From assembly GCA_016926595.1 (NCBI GenBank), contig JAFGOG010000236.1, positions 1-18,960 of the forward strand: 18,960 nt of DNA, written 5' to 3'. Of this stretch, positions 7,170 through 14,502 are shown one piece after another. Every line of letters starts with the position of its first letter. The stretch's first letter is position 1. The translations under genes were made by a program, and so were the position numbers. This DNA is from Anaerolineae bacterium. Lineage in GTDB: Bacteria > Chloroflexota > Anaerolineae > JAAYZQ01. Under the pieces are notes generated by a model that saw nothing but the letters and a program-made list of their open reading frames with translations, did no database searches and was not told the origin of the DNA.

Positions 7170-8522
7170 ATGGAAGCCAACAAGGGATCTGTCCCGAGCA
7201 AAGTCGAAAGATCGGCCTGGGATGGATTCGAAGCCCCGACTGAAGAGGAAGTGAACCATTGTATACGCTGCGGGCTCTGCCTGTCGGTGTGCCCCACGTA
7301 CAAGGAGAGCCTGCGCGAGACCGAATCGCCGCGCGGCCGGGTGGCCCTCGTCGCCAAAGCAATCGAGGGCGAACTGGACCTGACCGGCAATTTCACCGAC
7401 CACATGTACAAGTGCCTGGCCTGCCTGGCCTGCAATGAGATCTGCCCGGTGGGCATCAAGCCGGCTGACCTGTGCCTGGGCGTCCGCCATGTGATCCACC
7501 AGGCGCGGCGCCAACCGTTTGTCAAGTCGTGGCTTTTCCGCGGCGTCTTTCCCCGCACCGCCTTGCTGGAGGCGCTCACCAAGCCAGTCATGCTCTACGA
7601 CCGCTCTGGCCTGCGCAAGATAGTGAGCCGGGTCGGCGTCACCAAGATCCTTCCCAAGCAATTGCGCGACATGGAGCGGATGCTGCCTGGTCACCTGTCG
7701 GTGCGCGGCGCTCGCCACCAGATCCCCACCGTTGTCCCGGCCAAAGGCCAGCGACGGGCCAGCGTCGCTTACTTTCTCGGCTGCGTTCAGGGGGTGATGC
7801 TGGCCGATGGCTGCCAGGCAACCGTGGAGGTTCTGGCTGAAAACGGCTGTGATGTGCTCACCCCCCGGAGCGTCAAGTGCTGTGGCATGCCGATGATCGG
7901 CTACGGCGACAAGGAAGAGGCGCGGGCGGTGGCCCGCCACAACATAGACCTGTTCCTGGGGCTCGACCAGCCGGTGGACGCGATCATCACCGACTGCGCC
8001 ACGTGCGGCTCGTCGCTCAAGGAGTATCCCCACTGGCTGGCCGAAGATCCGGCCTATGCCGAGCGGGCCAAGCAGTTCGCGGCCAAGGTGCGCGACGTGA
8101 GCGAATTCCTGGCTGAAATCGGCATCCGGCCTCCGGCGGGCAAAGTGGACGCGGTAGTGACCTATCACGATCCCTGTCACCTGTGCCGCGCCCAAGGCGT
8201 GCGTAAGCAGCCGCGCGACATGCTGCGTGCAGCGGGCGTCACCCTGGTCGAGATGAAGGGCGCCGATACCTGCTGTGGCTCGGCCGGCACGCAGCTCGTC
8301 ACCCACTATGAGACCTCGGTGGCGGTCCTGGAGCGCAAAATGACCAACATCGCCGAGACTTGCGCCGAGATCGTCGCCAGCGGCTGCCCCGGCTGCCAAA
8401 TGCAGTTGGGTCTCGGCGCCAAGCGGCGCGGCCTGAAAGTAAAGGTCGTCCACCCCAGCCAATTGCTGGCCCAAGCTTACCGCTCCCCCGAAGAGGATCT
8501 TGAACAGGAGCAGAAAAAGTGA
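7170..8522 (+). CDS. glcF: GlcF/LldE-type iron-sulfur subunit of a 2-hydroxyacid dehydrogenase
   Basis: 450 residues. Two ferredoxin-type [4Fe-4S] motifs are at Cys31-34-37-41 and Cys82-85-88-92, the last Cys of each followed by Pro. Two cysteine-rich CCG modules follow: CCGMPMIGYGD with CATCGSS upstream of the middle linker, then YHDPCHLCRAQG, DTCCGSAG and CPGCQMQ near the C-terminus. This is the GlcF / heterodisulfide reductase D-like architecture that passes electrons from a flavoprotein partner to quinone or another acceptor. The partner, GlcD, overlaps this gene by 4 nt (GTGA). With larA 34 nt upstream, the complex probably oxidises D-lactate (or glycolate or a similar 2-hydroxyacid). 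No membrane segment is visible, so docking to the membrane would be peripheral. Confidence 0.9.
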   Translation: MEANKGSVPSKVERSAWDGFEAPTEEEVNHCIRCGLCLSVCPTYKESLRETESPRGRVALVAKAIEGELDLTGNFTDHMYKCLACLACNEICPVGIKPADLCLGVRHVIHQARRQPFVKSWLFRGVFPRTALLEALTKPVMLYDRSGLRKIVSRVGVTKILPKQLRDMERMLPGHLSVRGARHQIPTVVPAKGQRRASVAYFLGCVQGVMLADGCQATVEVLAENGCDVLTPRSVKCCGMPMIGYGDKEEARAVARHNIDLFLGLDQPVDAIITDCATCGSSLKEYPHWLAEDPAYAERAKQFAAKVRDVSEFLAEIGIRPPAGKVDAVVTYHDPCHLCRAQGVRKQPRDMLRAAGVTLVEMKGADTCCGSAGTQLVTHYETSVAVLERKMTNIAETCAEIVASGCPGCQMQLGLGAKRRGLKVKVVHPSQLLAQAYRSPEEDLEQEQKK

Positions 8523-9964
8523 TTGACAATCGCATTCTCAAAGAATTGCAGGGCATCGTCGGCAAGAAACATGTGCTGACCGCCCCCGAAGACCTGGTGG
8601 CCTATTCCTACGACAGCACCTTTGCCGAGCGCCGCCCGGAAGTGGTGGTCAGCCCCAACACTACAGATCAGGTCAGCCAGATCATGAAACTGGCCTGGCG
8701 TGAAGAAATCCCGGTTGTGCCGCGAGGCATGGCCTCCGGCCTGGCGGCGGCGTCGGTGCCGCTCACCGGCGGCATTGTTCTCAACCTGTGCCGCATGAAC
8801 CGGATCATCGAGATCGACGAGCCAAACTTTATCGCCACAGTCGAAGCCGGGGTCATCACTCAGGACTTGGCCGATGCGGTGGCCAAGAGAGGGCTCTTTT
8901 ACCCGCCCGACCCCAGCAGCATTAAGCAGAGCACGCTCGGCGGCAATGCGGCATGCAACGCCGGGGGCCCGCGCTGCCTCAAGTATGGCGTGACCAGCGA
9001 CTATGTGCGCGGCCTGACGGTCGTCCTCGCCGATGGACGTGTGGTCAAGACCGGCGGCAAGGCGATCAAGAACGTAACCGGCTATAACCTGACGCAGCTC
9101 CTTGTCGGCTCGGAGGGGACGCTGGGGATTATAACCGAGCTGATCCTGAAGCTGCTGCCCCTGCCCAAGTTCGCCCGCACGGCCAAAGCTGTCTTTTCCA
9201 GGCTACCTGATGCCAGCCGTTGTGTGAACAATATCCTCACCGCTGGCATCACCCCGGCCACCATCGAGCTACTGGACGAGACGACCATCGCCACTATCGA
9301 AGAAGCGATGCACCTTGGCCTGCCGCTGGACGTCGAAGCGATCCTGATCATCGAGTCCGATGGCATGGACGAAAAGGTGGTCATCGACGAGATTGAGGCG
9401 ATTGCCGCCACCTGCCGGTCGACTGGCGCCCAGGAGGTTCAGGCAGCCCGCACCGATGCCGAGCGGACGGCGCTATGGCAGGCGCGGCGGGCCATAAGCC
9501 CGTCGCTGGGCCGGCGGTCACCCAATAAGCTGGGCGAGGATATCTCGGTTCCGCGCAGCGCCATCCCCGACGCGGTAGCGGCCATCAAAGAGATCTCGCG
9601 CAAGTGGGATATCCCCATTGCCATCTTTGGCCACGCCGGCGACGGCAATCTGCACCCCAATATTCTGTTCGACAAGCGCGACCCGGCCCAGGTAGAAAAG
9701 ATGAAAGGCGCCGCTGCCGACATCTTTGGCGCGGCGCTGCGGCTGGGTGGCACCCTGTCGGGCGAGCACGGCGTCGGCAGCCTGAAACGGGCGTTTTTAG
9801 AGCAGAACCTTGGCCCAGTAGCCATCGACGTCATGACCGCCATCAAGAAAGCCCTCGACCCGAAGAATATCCTCAACCCCGGCAAGGTCATTCCTGGGCC
9901 GGTGCCTGGCGCTGAGGAGCTTTTCTCCTGGTCGCCTACCCCGACCACAGAGGATGGAAGCTAG
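8519..9964 (+). CDS. glcD: FAD-linked 2-hydroxyacid dehydrogenase, GlcD-type (glycolate / D-lactate)
   Basis: 481 residues from a GTG start that overlaps the glcF stop as GTGA, so translation is coupled. The N-terminal FAD-binding type 4 (PCMH) fold includes VVPRGMASGLAAASVPLTGG, DPSSIKQSTLGGNAACNAGG and VGSEGTLGIITE. The C-terminal FAD-oxidase domain includes FGHAGDGNLHPN (about residue 370) and SGEHGVGSLKR (about 414). These hold the conserved His residues of the vanillyl-alcohol-oxidase-type active site. The usual reaction is oxidation of glycolate or D-lactate to glyoxylate or pyruvate. Next to a LarA racemase, D-lactate to pyruvate is the best guess. A separate glcE is not seen in the window. 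Confidence 0.9.
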   Translation: MIDNRILKELQGIVGKKHVLTAPEDLVAYSYDSTFAERRPEVVVSPNTTDQVSQIMKLAWREEIPVVPRGMASGLAAASVPLTGGIVLNLCRMNRIIEIDEPNFIATVEAGVITQDLADAVAKRGLFYPPDPSSIKQSTLGGNAACNAGGPRCLKYGVTSDYVRGLTVVLADGRVVKTGGKAIKNVTGYNLTQLLVGSEGTLGIITELILKLLPLPKFARTAKAVFSRLPDASRCVNNILTAGITPATIELLDETTIATIEEAMHLGLPLDVEAILIIESDGMDEKVVIDEIEAIAATCRSTGAQEVQAARTDAERTALWQARRAISPSLGRRSPNKLGEDISVPRSAIPDAVAAIKEISRKWDIPIAIFGHAGDGNLHPNILFDKRDPAQVEKMKGAAADIFGAALRLGGTLSGEHGVGSLKRAFLEQNLGPVAIDVMTAIKKALDPKNILNPGKVIPGPVPGAEELFSWSPTPTTEDGS

Positions 9965-10016
9965 TCGAATCAAAGGGTTGCGACTGGCGCCATTATCCAA
10001 ACCAAAGGAGGTTAAC

Positions 10017-11660
10017 GTGGAACCTAAAGACAAGATTTCTCAAGCGCTACAGCGATATCCCAACGTGCGGCATAACATGAGCCGGCGGGAGATGATCCAG
10101 GCAGCGGTGGATAACAAGGAAGCGATCATCAGCGCCAACGGCGCCCTTGCCACCTGGACACCGCCCGAATCGAGCGGGCGCAGCCCTCAGGATACCTATT
10201 CCGTACAACGCCCGGAGAGCGAGTCAGAGATCGACTGGGACTCGCCCAACAATATCCCCATGTCACCCGATACGTTTGACATGATCCTCGACGAAACCCT
10301 TCAGACTATGGCGACCAAGAAGGTGGTCTATGTTGTCGATCGGGTTCTGGGCGCCGATTCGTCCTATGCTCTGCCGGTGCGCGTCATCTCTCCAGCAGCC
10401 TTGGCAGCGCTTTTCAGTGACAACATGTTCCGGCCAGTGCCACCCGACATCGAGCGCAGCGTCTTTGCCAGGCGACCTTTTACCCTGCTAGTTGCACCCT
10501 ACGACAAGCTGGATCGCGCCAAGTACGCCGGACGTCTGCGCAAACTGCCCGACGGCAAGACCTCCAACATGGCCGTGGCCATGGACTTTGACCGCTACCT
10601 CGGCATCGTCTTTGGCTCGGCCTACGGCGGCAGTGTTAAGAAGTTGATGTTCAGCGTGATGAACTATGTGCTGCCTGCCGAGGGGATCCTCCCCCTACAC
10701 TGTTCGGCCAATGAGGGCCCCTCTGGCGAGGTAGCGCTGCTACTGGGGCTGTCGGGCACCGGCAAGACGAGCCTGTCCGCCGACCCGACTCGTGCGCTCT
10801 ATGGCGACGACGAGCACGGCTGGAGTGACAACGGCGCCGCCAACTTTGAGAACGGCTGCTATGCCAAGCTGATCAACCTCCGTCCGCACAAGGAGCCAGA
10901 GATTTGGAACGCTGTCTTTCACGAGGCGCACTATCTGGACCACGGGGCAATCGTCGAGAACACGATGATGTACCCCGACGGCCATTTCGACGTGGACGAC
11001 GCCCGGCTGACACCCAATTCGCGGGCCTCTTACCCATTGGCCTTCTTGAGCAACGTCAAGAATCCGCCCATGGGTGGCCATCCCAAGACCATTCTGTTCC
11101 TTGCCGCCGACGCCAACGGAGTGCTTCCGCCTATCGCCAGACTGACGCCGGAGCAGGCTATGCTCTGGTTCCTGATGGGGTATACCAGCAAGCTGGCTGG
11201 CACCGAGACCGGCATTATCGACCCGGTCAGCACCTTCTCCCGCTTTTTCGGCGAGCCGTTCATGCCCCGCCTCCCAAGCGTCTATGCTTCAATGCTGGGC
11301 GAGCGGATGCGCCGCTACGGGAGTAGGGTGTTCCTGATCAACACCGGTTGGAGCGGCGGTCCTTTCGGCATTGGCGCACGTATGGACATCGACATTACCC
11401 GAGCGCTGGTTCATGCCGCGCTCGACGGGGCGCTAGAAGCTGTCGAATATGAAGAAGACCCGGTATTCCACATTATGATACCGCAGAGCTGCCCAGGAGT
11501 TCAAGGTGAGATCCTCAACCCGCGCAATACCTGGGCTGACAAGGAGGCATTCGATGCCCGCGCCAGGAAGCTGGCCGGCGATTTCAGCAGGCACTTTGAC
11601 AAAGCCTACAGCACGAAAGGGATCGACCCGGCTGTCGTCAGCCAGTGTCCCGGGAAGTAA
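10017..11660 (+). CDS. pckA: Phosphoenolpyruvate carboxykinase (ATP)
   Basis: 547 residues from the GTG at 10017. An in-frame ATG at 9954 exists, but it overlaps glcD, while the GTG has a near-perfect ribosome site (AAAGGAGG at 10004-10011, 5 nt away). Motifs: YGGSVKKL (about 203-210, with the active-site lysine), LHCSANEG (His228, metal-binding region), the kinase-1a P-loop GLSGTGKT at 244-251, and the GDDEHGW metal-binding kinase-2 motif at 263-269. These identify the ATP-using family rather than the GTP-using one. It converts oxaloacetate and ATP to PEP, CO2 and ADP, the committing step of gluconeogenesis from C3/C4 acids. It sits 52 nt after glcD and 5 nt before the tandem malic enzyme, so it is part of the same operon. 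Confidence 0.93.
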   Translation: MEPKDKISQALQRYPNVRHNMSRREMIQAAVDNKEAIISANGALATWTPPESSGRSPQDTYSVQRPESESEIDWDSPNNIPMSPDTFDMILDETLQTMATKKVVYVVDRVLGADSSYALPVRVISPAALAALFSDNMFRPVPPDIERSVFARRPFTLLVAPYDKLDRAKYAGRLRKLPDGKTSNMAVAMDFDRYLGIVFGSAYGGSVKKLMFSVMNYVLPAEGILPLHCSANEGPSGEVALLLGLSGTGKTSLSADPTRALYGDDEHGWSDNGAANFENGCYAKLINLRPHKEPEIWNAVFHEAHYLDHGAIVENTMMYPDGHFDVDDARLTPNSRASYPLAFLSNVKNPPMGGHPKTILFLAADANGVLPPIARLTPEQAMLWFLMGYTSKLAGTETGIIDPVSTFSRFFGEPFMPRLPSVYASMLGERMRRYGSRVFLINTGWSGGPFGIGARMDIDITRALVHAALDGALEAVEYEEDPVFHIMIPQSCPGVQGEILNPRNTWADKEAFDARARKLAGDFSRHFDKAYSTKGIDPAVVSQCPGK

Positions 11661-11665
11661 CTACG

Positions 11666-14209
11666 ATGGGCATTGTCACTCCCCAGCAACAGATGGATTA
11701 CCTGCGCCGCTACCGGGGGTTGATCGGCGTCCGGAGCAAGGTGCCAGTCAAAGACTCGGCCATGCTCAGCCTGCTGTACACCCCCGGCGTGGCCGAGGTG
11801 TGCCGGGCTATCGTCGCCGATCCGCTCAGCTCCTACAGCTATACCTGCCGGGGTAATACGGTGGCCCTGGTCAGCAACGGTTCTGGCCTGTTCGGCCTAA
11901 AGAACGCCCCGCCTGAAGCTGCGCTCCCGGCTTTGGAGGGCAAGGCGATCATCTTCAAGACCTTTGCCGGTATCGATGCCCTGCCGATCGTCTTGGACGC
12001 TGAGCACACCACCGACATGGTCGAGACCCTGGCGGCGCTGGGGCCCACCTTCGGCGCGGTCTGCCTGGAGGATATTTCCGCACCGCGCAGTCTCCAGGTA
12101 GCCAATTTGCTGGAGCGGGCCATGACCGTCCCGGTGGTCAGCAATCACCAGCACATCGTCGCCATCGGCACCTTGGCAGGGCTCATCAACGCCGCCAAGG
12201 TGGTGGGCAAGGACCTGCAAAGCCTCAAGATCGTCATCAACGGCGCCGGTGCGGCCGCTACCGGGCTGGTCGATCTGCTGGAAGTAGCAGGCGTGCAAAA
12301 CGTCGTCGTCTGCGACCGGCAAGGCATACTCGTTCCCTTCCGGCTGCAGGAGATGAACTGGTCCAAGAACTATCTTGCCAAGCGCACCAATCCAGAGCGC
12401 CGCACAGGCACCTTGGCCGAGGCGCTGTGCGGCGCCGACGCCTTTGTTGGCTATTCGTCTGGTGGCGTGATCACACCTGACATGATCCGCACCATGGCGC
12501 CCGATCCGATCATCATGGCCTTTGCCCAGCCCGACCCAGAGATCTTGCCGCCCCAGGCCGAGGAGGCCGGCGCTGCCGTAGTGGCGACTGCTCGCAGCGA
12601 CTATCCCAACGGCGTCAACATCGCCTTGATCTTTCCCGGCTTTTTCCGCGGCCTCCTCGACGTACAGGCGCTGGATATCAACGATGAGATGCTGCTCGGG
12701 GCAGCACACTGCCTGGCCAGCCTGGTGCCTAACCCAAACCGGTATCAGATCCTGCCCGACGTGCTCGACTTTGGCGTGGCACCGGCCCTGGCTCAGGCCG
12801 TGGCGCGCATTGCCCTGGATACCGGCCAGGCCCGCAAGAAGGACGCCGACCCAGCCGCCATTGCCGAATGGACTCGCCGCTATGTGTACGAAGGCCAGGC
12901 AGCCATCGTCGATCCGCCATCTGTTGGCCGGGATGCTTCGCTCAAGGAACAGGCGATTGACCTGCGCCGCCGCTACCGGGGCGCGCTCGAAATCGAGGCC
13001 AAGCTGCCGATCCGCGATCATTACACCCTCAGTATGTACCTCTCCCCGGCCGACGCTCAGCCGGCCGAGGCGATCGCCCGGCAGCCCCACCTGGCCTTTG
13101 ACATCACCGCCAAGGGCAACCTGGTGGCCATCGTCACCGATGGTTCGGCCGTCCTCGGCCTGGGTAACATCGGCCCTCGGGCCGGGCTGCCGGTGATGGA
13201 AGGTAAGGCCATCCTGTTCCACACCTTCGCCGGCGTTGAGGCTTTTCCGATCTGTGTCGCAACCCAGAACTCGGACGAGATCGTCAGCATCGTCAAGCGC
13301 ATCGCCCCCACCTTTGGCGGGATCAACCTGGAAGACATTGCCGCCCCCCGCTGTTTCGAGATCGAAGACAAGCTGCGCGAGGCGCTGGACATACCTGTTT
13401 TCCACGACGACCAGCACGGCACAGCCGTCATAGTTCTGGCCGCGCTCATCAACGCACTCAAGATCGTGAACAAGCCCCTGGACCGGATCCGGGTCGTCAT
13501 CAACGGGGCCGGCGCGGCCGGCATCGCCGTGACCCGCATCCTGATGGCGGCCGGCGTGCAGGACTTTATCCTGTGCGACACCAAGGGCACCATCTACGAG
13601 GGCCGGCCGGAAGGCATGAACTGGATCAAGGAAGAGATGGCCAGACTGACCAATCGCCAACGCCTGCAGGGGAGCCTGGCCGACGCCATGCGCGGCGCCG
13701 ACGTCTTTGTCGGCGTGTCTGGTCCCGGCGTGCTGACGCCTGAAGCCATCGCCGGCATGGCCGAGCGGCCGATCCTCTTTGCTCTGGCCAACCCCGACAC
13801 CGAGTTCGCCCCCCGCTCAGGCGCTCCGCGCGACGAGGTGGCGGCTGCCATCCGCGCCGCCGTCAAGGGCGGAGCCGTGGTGGCCACTGGCCGCAGTGAC
13901 TTTCCGAACCAGGTCAACAACTCCCTGGCGTTCCCCGGGATCTTTCGCGGCGCGCTCGACACACGAGCCCAGGAGATCAACGAGGAGATGAAGCTGGCCG
14001 CCGCCAAAGCCATTGCCGCCTTGGTGCCTGACCAGGACCTTGAACCAGAGCGGATCATTCCCAGCGGTATGGACTTTAGCGTGCCACCGGTCGTGGCGGC
14101 TGCGGTTGCCAAAGCCGCCCTGGACAGCGGAATAGCCCGCATCCAGGTCGATCCCGCTCACGTCGCCGAGCGCACCCGCCGTTTTATCTACGAGGGACAC
14201 CTGGCATAG
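11666..14209 (+). CDS. Tandem malic enzyme: degenerate N-terminal unit fused to a C-terminal NAD(P)-malic enzyme unit
   Basis: 847 residues from the ATG at 11666; an in-frame GTG at 11645 overlapping pckA is possible. Two homologous units of about 410-420 residues lie in tandem, each ending in a similar TRR-YEG sequence (404-410 and 838-844). The C-terminal unit keeps Lys514, Glu556-Asp557 (NLED), Asp582 (HDDQHGTA), the GAGAAG nucleotide loop, Asn709 (ALANP) and Asn751-Asn752. However, its YTPGVA motif is degraded to YLSPADA, with Leu459 where the catalytic Tyr should be. The N-terminal unit keeps Tyr38 (YTPGVA), Lys93 and Glu135-Asp136, but HDDQHGTA has become SNHQHIVA (His161 at the metal-Asp position). 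Gln288 replaces the Asn, and Ile319 replaces an NN residue. Malic enzymes oxidatively decarboxylate malate to pyruvate. Small bacterial forms are usually single units of about 400 residues, or are fused to a phosphotransacetylase-like domain (MaeB). A fusion to a second malic-enzyme unit is unusual. Confidence 0.88.
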   Translation: MGIVTPQQQMDYLRRYRGLIGVRSKVPVKDSAMLSLLYTPGVAEVCRAIVADPLSSYSYTCRGNTVALVSNGSGLFGLKNAPPEAALPALEGKAIIFKTFAGIDALPIVLDAEHTTDMVETLAALGPTFGAVCLEDISAPRSLQVANLLERAMTVPVVSNHQHIVAIGTLAGLINAAKVVGKDLQSLKIVINGAGAAATGLVDLLEVAGVQNVVVCDRQGILVPFRLQEMNWSKNYLAKRTNPERRTGTLAEALCGADAFVGYSSGGVITPDMIRTMAPDPIIMAFAQPDPEILPPQAEEAGAAVVATARSDYPNGVNIALIFPGFFRGLLDVQALDINDEMLLGAAHCLASLVPNPNRYQILPDVLDFGVAPALAQAVARIALDTGQARKKDADPAAIAEWTRRYVYEGQAAIVDPPSVGRDASLKEQAIDLRRRYRGALEIEAKLPIRDHYTLSMYLSPADAQPAEAIARQPHLAFDITAKGNLVAIVTDGSAVLGLGNIGPRAGLPVMEGKAILFHTFAGVEAFPICVATQNSDEIVSIVKRIAPTFGGINLEDIAAPRCFEIEDKLREALDIPVFHDDQHGTAVIVLAALINALKIVNKPLDRIRVVINGAGAAGIAVTRILMAAGVQDFILCDTKGTIYEGRPEGMNWIKEEMARLTNRQRLQGSLADAMRGADVFVGVSGPGVLTPEAIAGMAERPILFALANPDTEFAPRSGAPRDEVAAAIRAAVKGGAVVATGRSDFPNQVNNSLAFPGIFRGALDTRAQEINEEMKLAAAKAIAALVPDQDLEPERIIPSGMDFSVPPVVAAAVAKAALDSGIARIQVDPAHVAERTRRFIYEGHLA

Positions 14210-14230
14210 CCAGAAGTAGTACGTCGCGTC

Positions 14231-14268
14231 TCAAGCTCCAGTCGCCATAGGCGGTGGCTGGAGCTTGA
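14231..14268 (+). terminator. Hairpin at the end of the larA operon
   Basis: Perfect 11-bp inverted repeat, TCAAGCTCCAG 14231-14241 with CTGGAGCTTGA 14258-14268. The loop contains a smaller CGCC/GGCG pair. It begins 21 nt after the malic-enzyme stop. The following TCTTTG is only weakly U-rich, so it may be a partial terminator or an mRNA 3'-end stabiliser. Its right arm overlaps the -35 box of the next promoter. Confidence 0.5.
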
Positions 14269-14293
14269 TCTTTGATCGACACCATGGTACAAT
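14265..14293 (+). promoter_or_regulatory. Sigma70-type promoter of ttuB-ttuA
   Basis: TTGATC at 14265-14270, exactly 17 nt, then TACAAT at 14288-14293, preceded by ATGG. The ttuB ATG lies only 10 nt after the -10 box, so the mRNA would have a leader of about 0-4 nt (leaderless or nearly so). Confidence 0.7.
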
Positions 14294-14303
14294 CACGAGC
14301 GAC

Positions 14304-14495
14304 ATGGTAAAGGTTATCTATCGCGACAAGATCTGGGAAGTTAAACCGGGTAGCACAGTGCGCCACATCATCGGCAAGGCGGGGTTGAACCCCGAATCGG
14401 TCCTGGCCGTGCGTAATGGTCAGCTCATCAACGAAGCAACGCTGACCCAGGATGGCGATACTATCAAGCTGATAGCCGTGGTATCAGGCGGATGA
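14304..14495 (+). CDS. ttuB: TtuB-like ubiquitin-fold sulfur carrier (MoaD/ThiS family)
   Basis: 63 residues, ending in Gly-Gly (VVSGG), the C-terminus that is adenylated and converted to a thiocarboxylate in sulfur carriers. The beta-grasp pattern is seen in VKVIYRDKIWEV, SVLAVRNGQLI and DGDTIKLIAVVSGG. It lies 7 nt upstream of ttuA, the tRNA 2-thiolation ligase, which identifies it as the matching sulfur donor rather than a molybdopterin or thiamine protein. The ATG at 14304 fits a leaderless start just after a promoter. An activating E1-like enzyme (TtuC/MoeB) is not in the window. Confidence 0.88.
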   Translation: MVKVIYRDKIWEVKPGSTVRHIIGKAGLNPESVLAVRNGQLINEATLTQDGDTIKLIAVVSGG

Positions 14496-14502
14496 AGGCA
14501 AC

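Noticed and set aside
7152..8474. A 440-codon minus-strand open frame opposite glcF.
   Set aside because: Shadow of glcF, whose cysteine motifs are clear on the + strand.
11897..13660. A 587-codon open frame on the minus strand, opposite the tandem malic enzyme.
   Set aside because: High GC gives long antisense open frames. The + strand encodes an unmistakable two-unit malic enzyme with all family motifs, and the antisense protein resembles nothing known.
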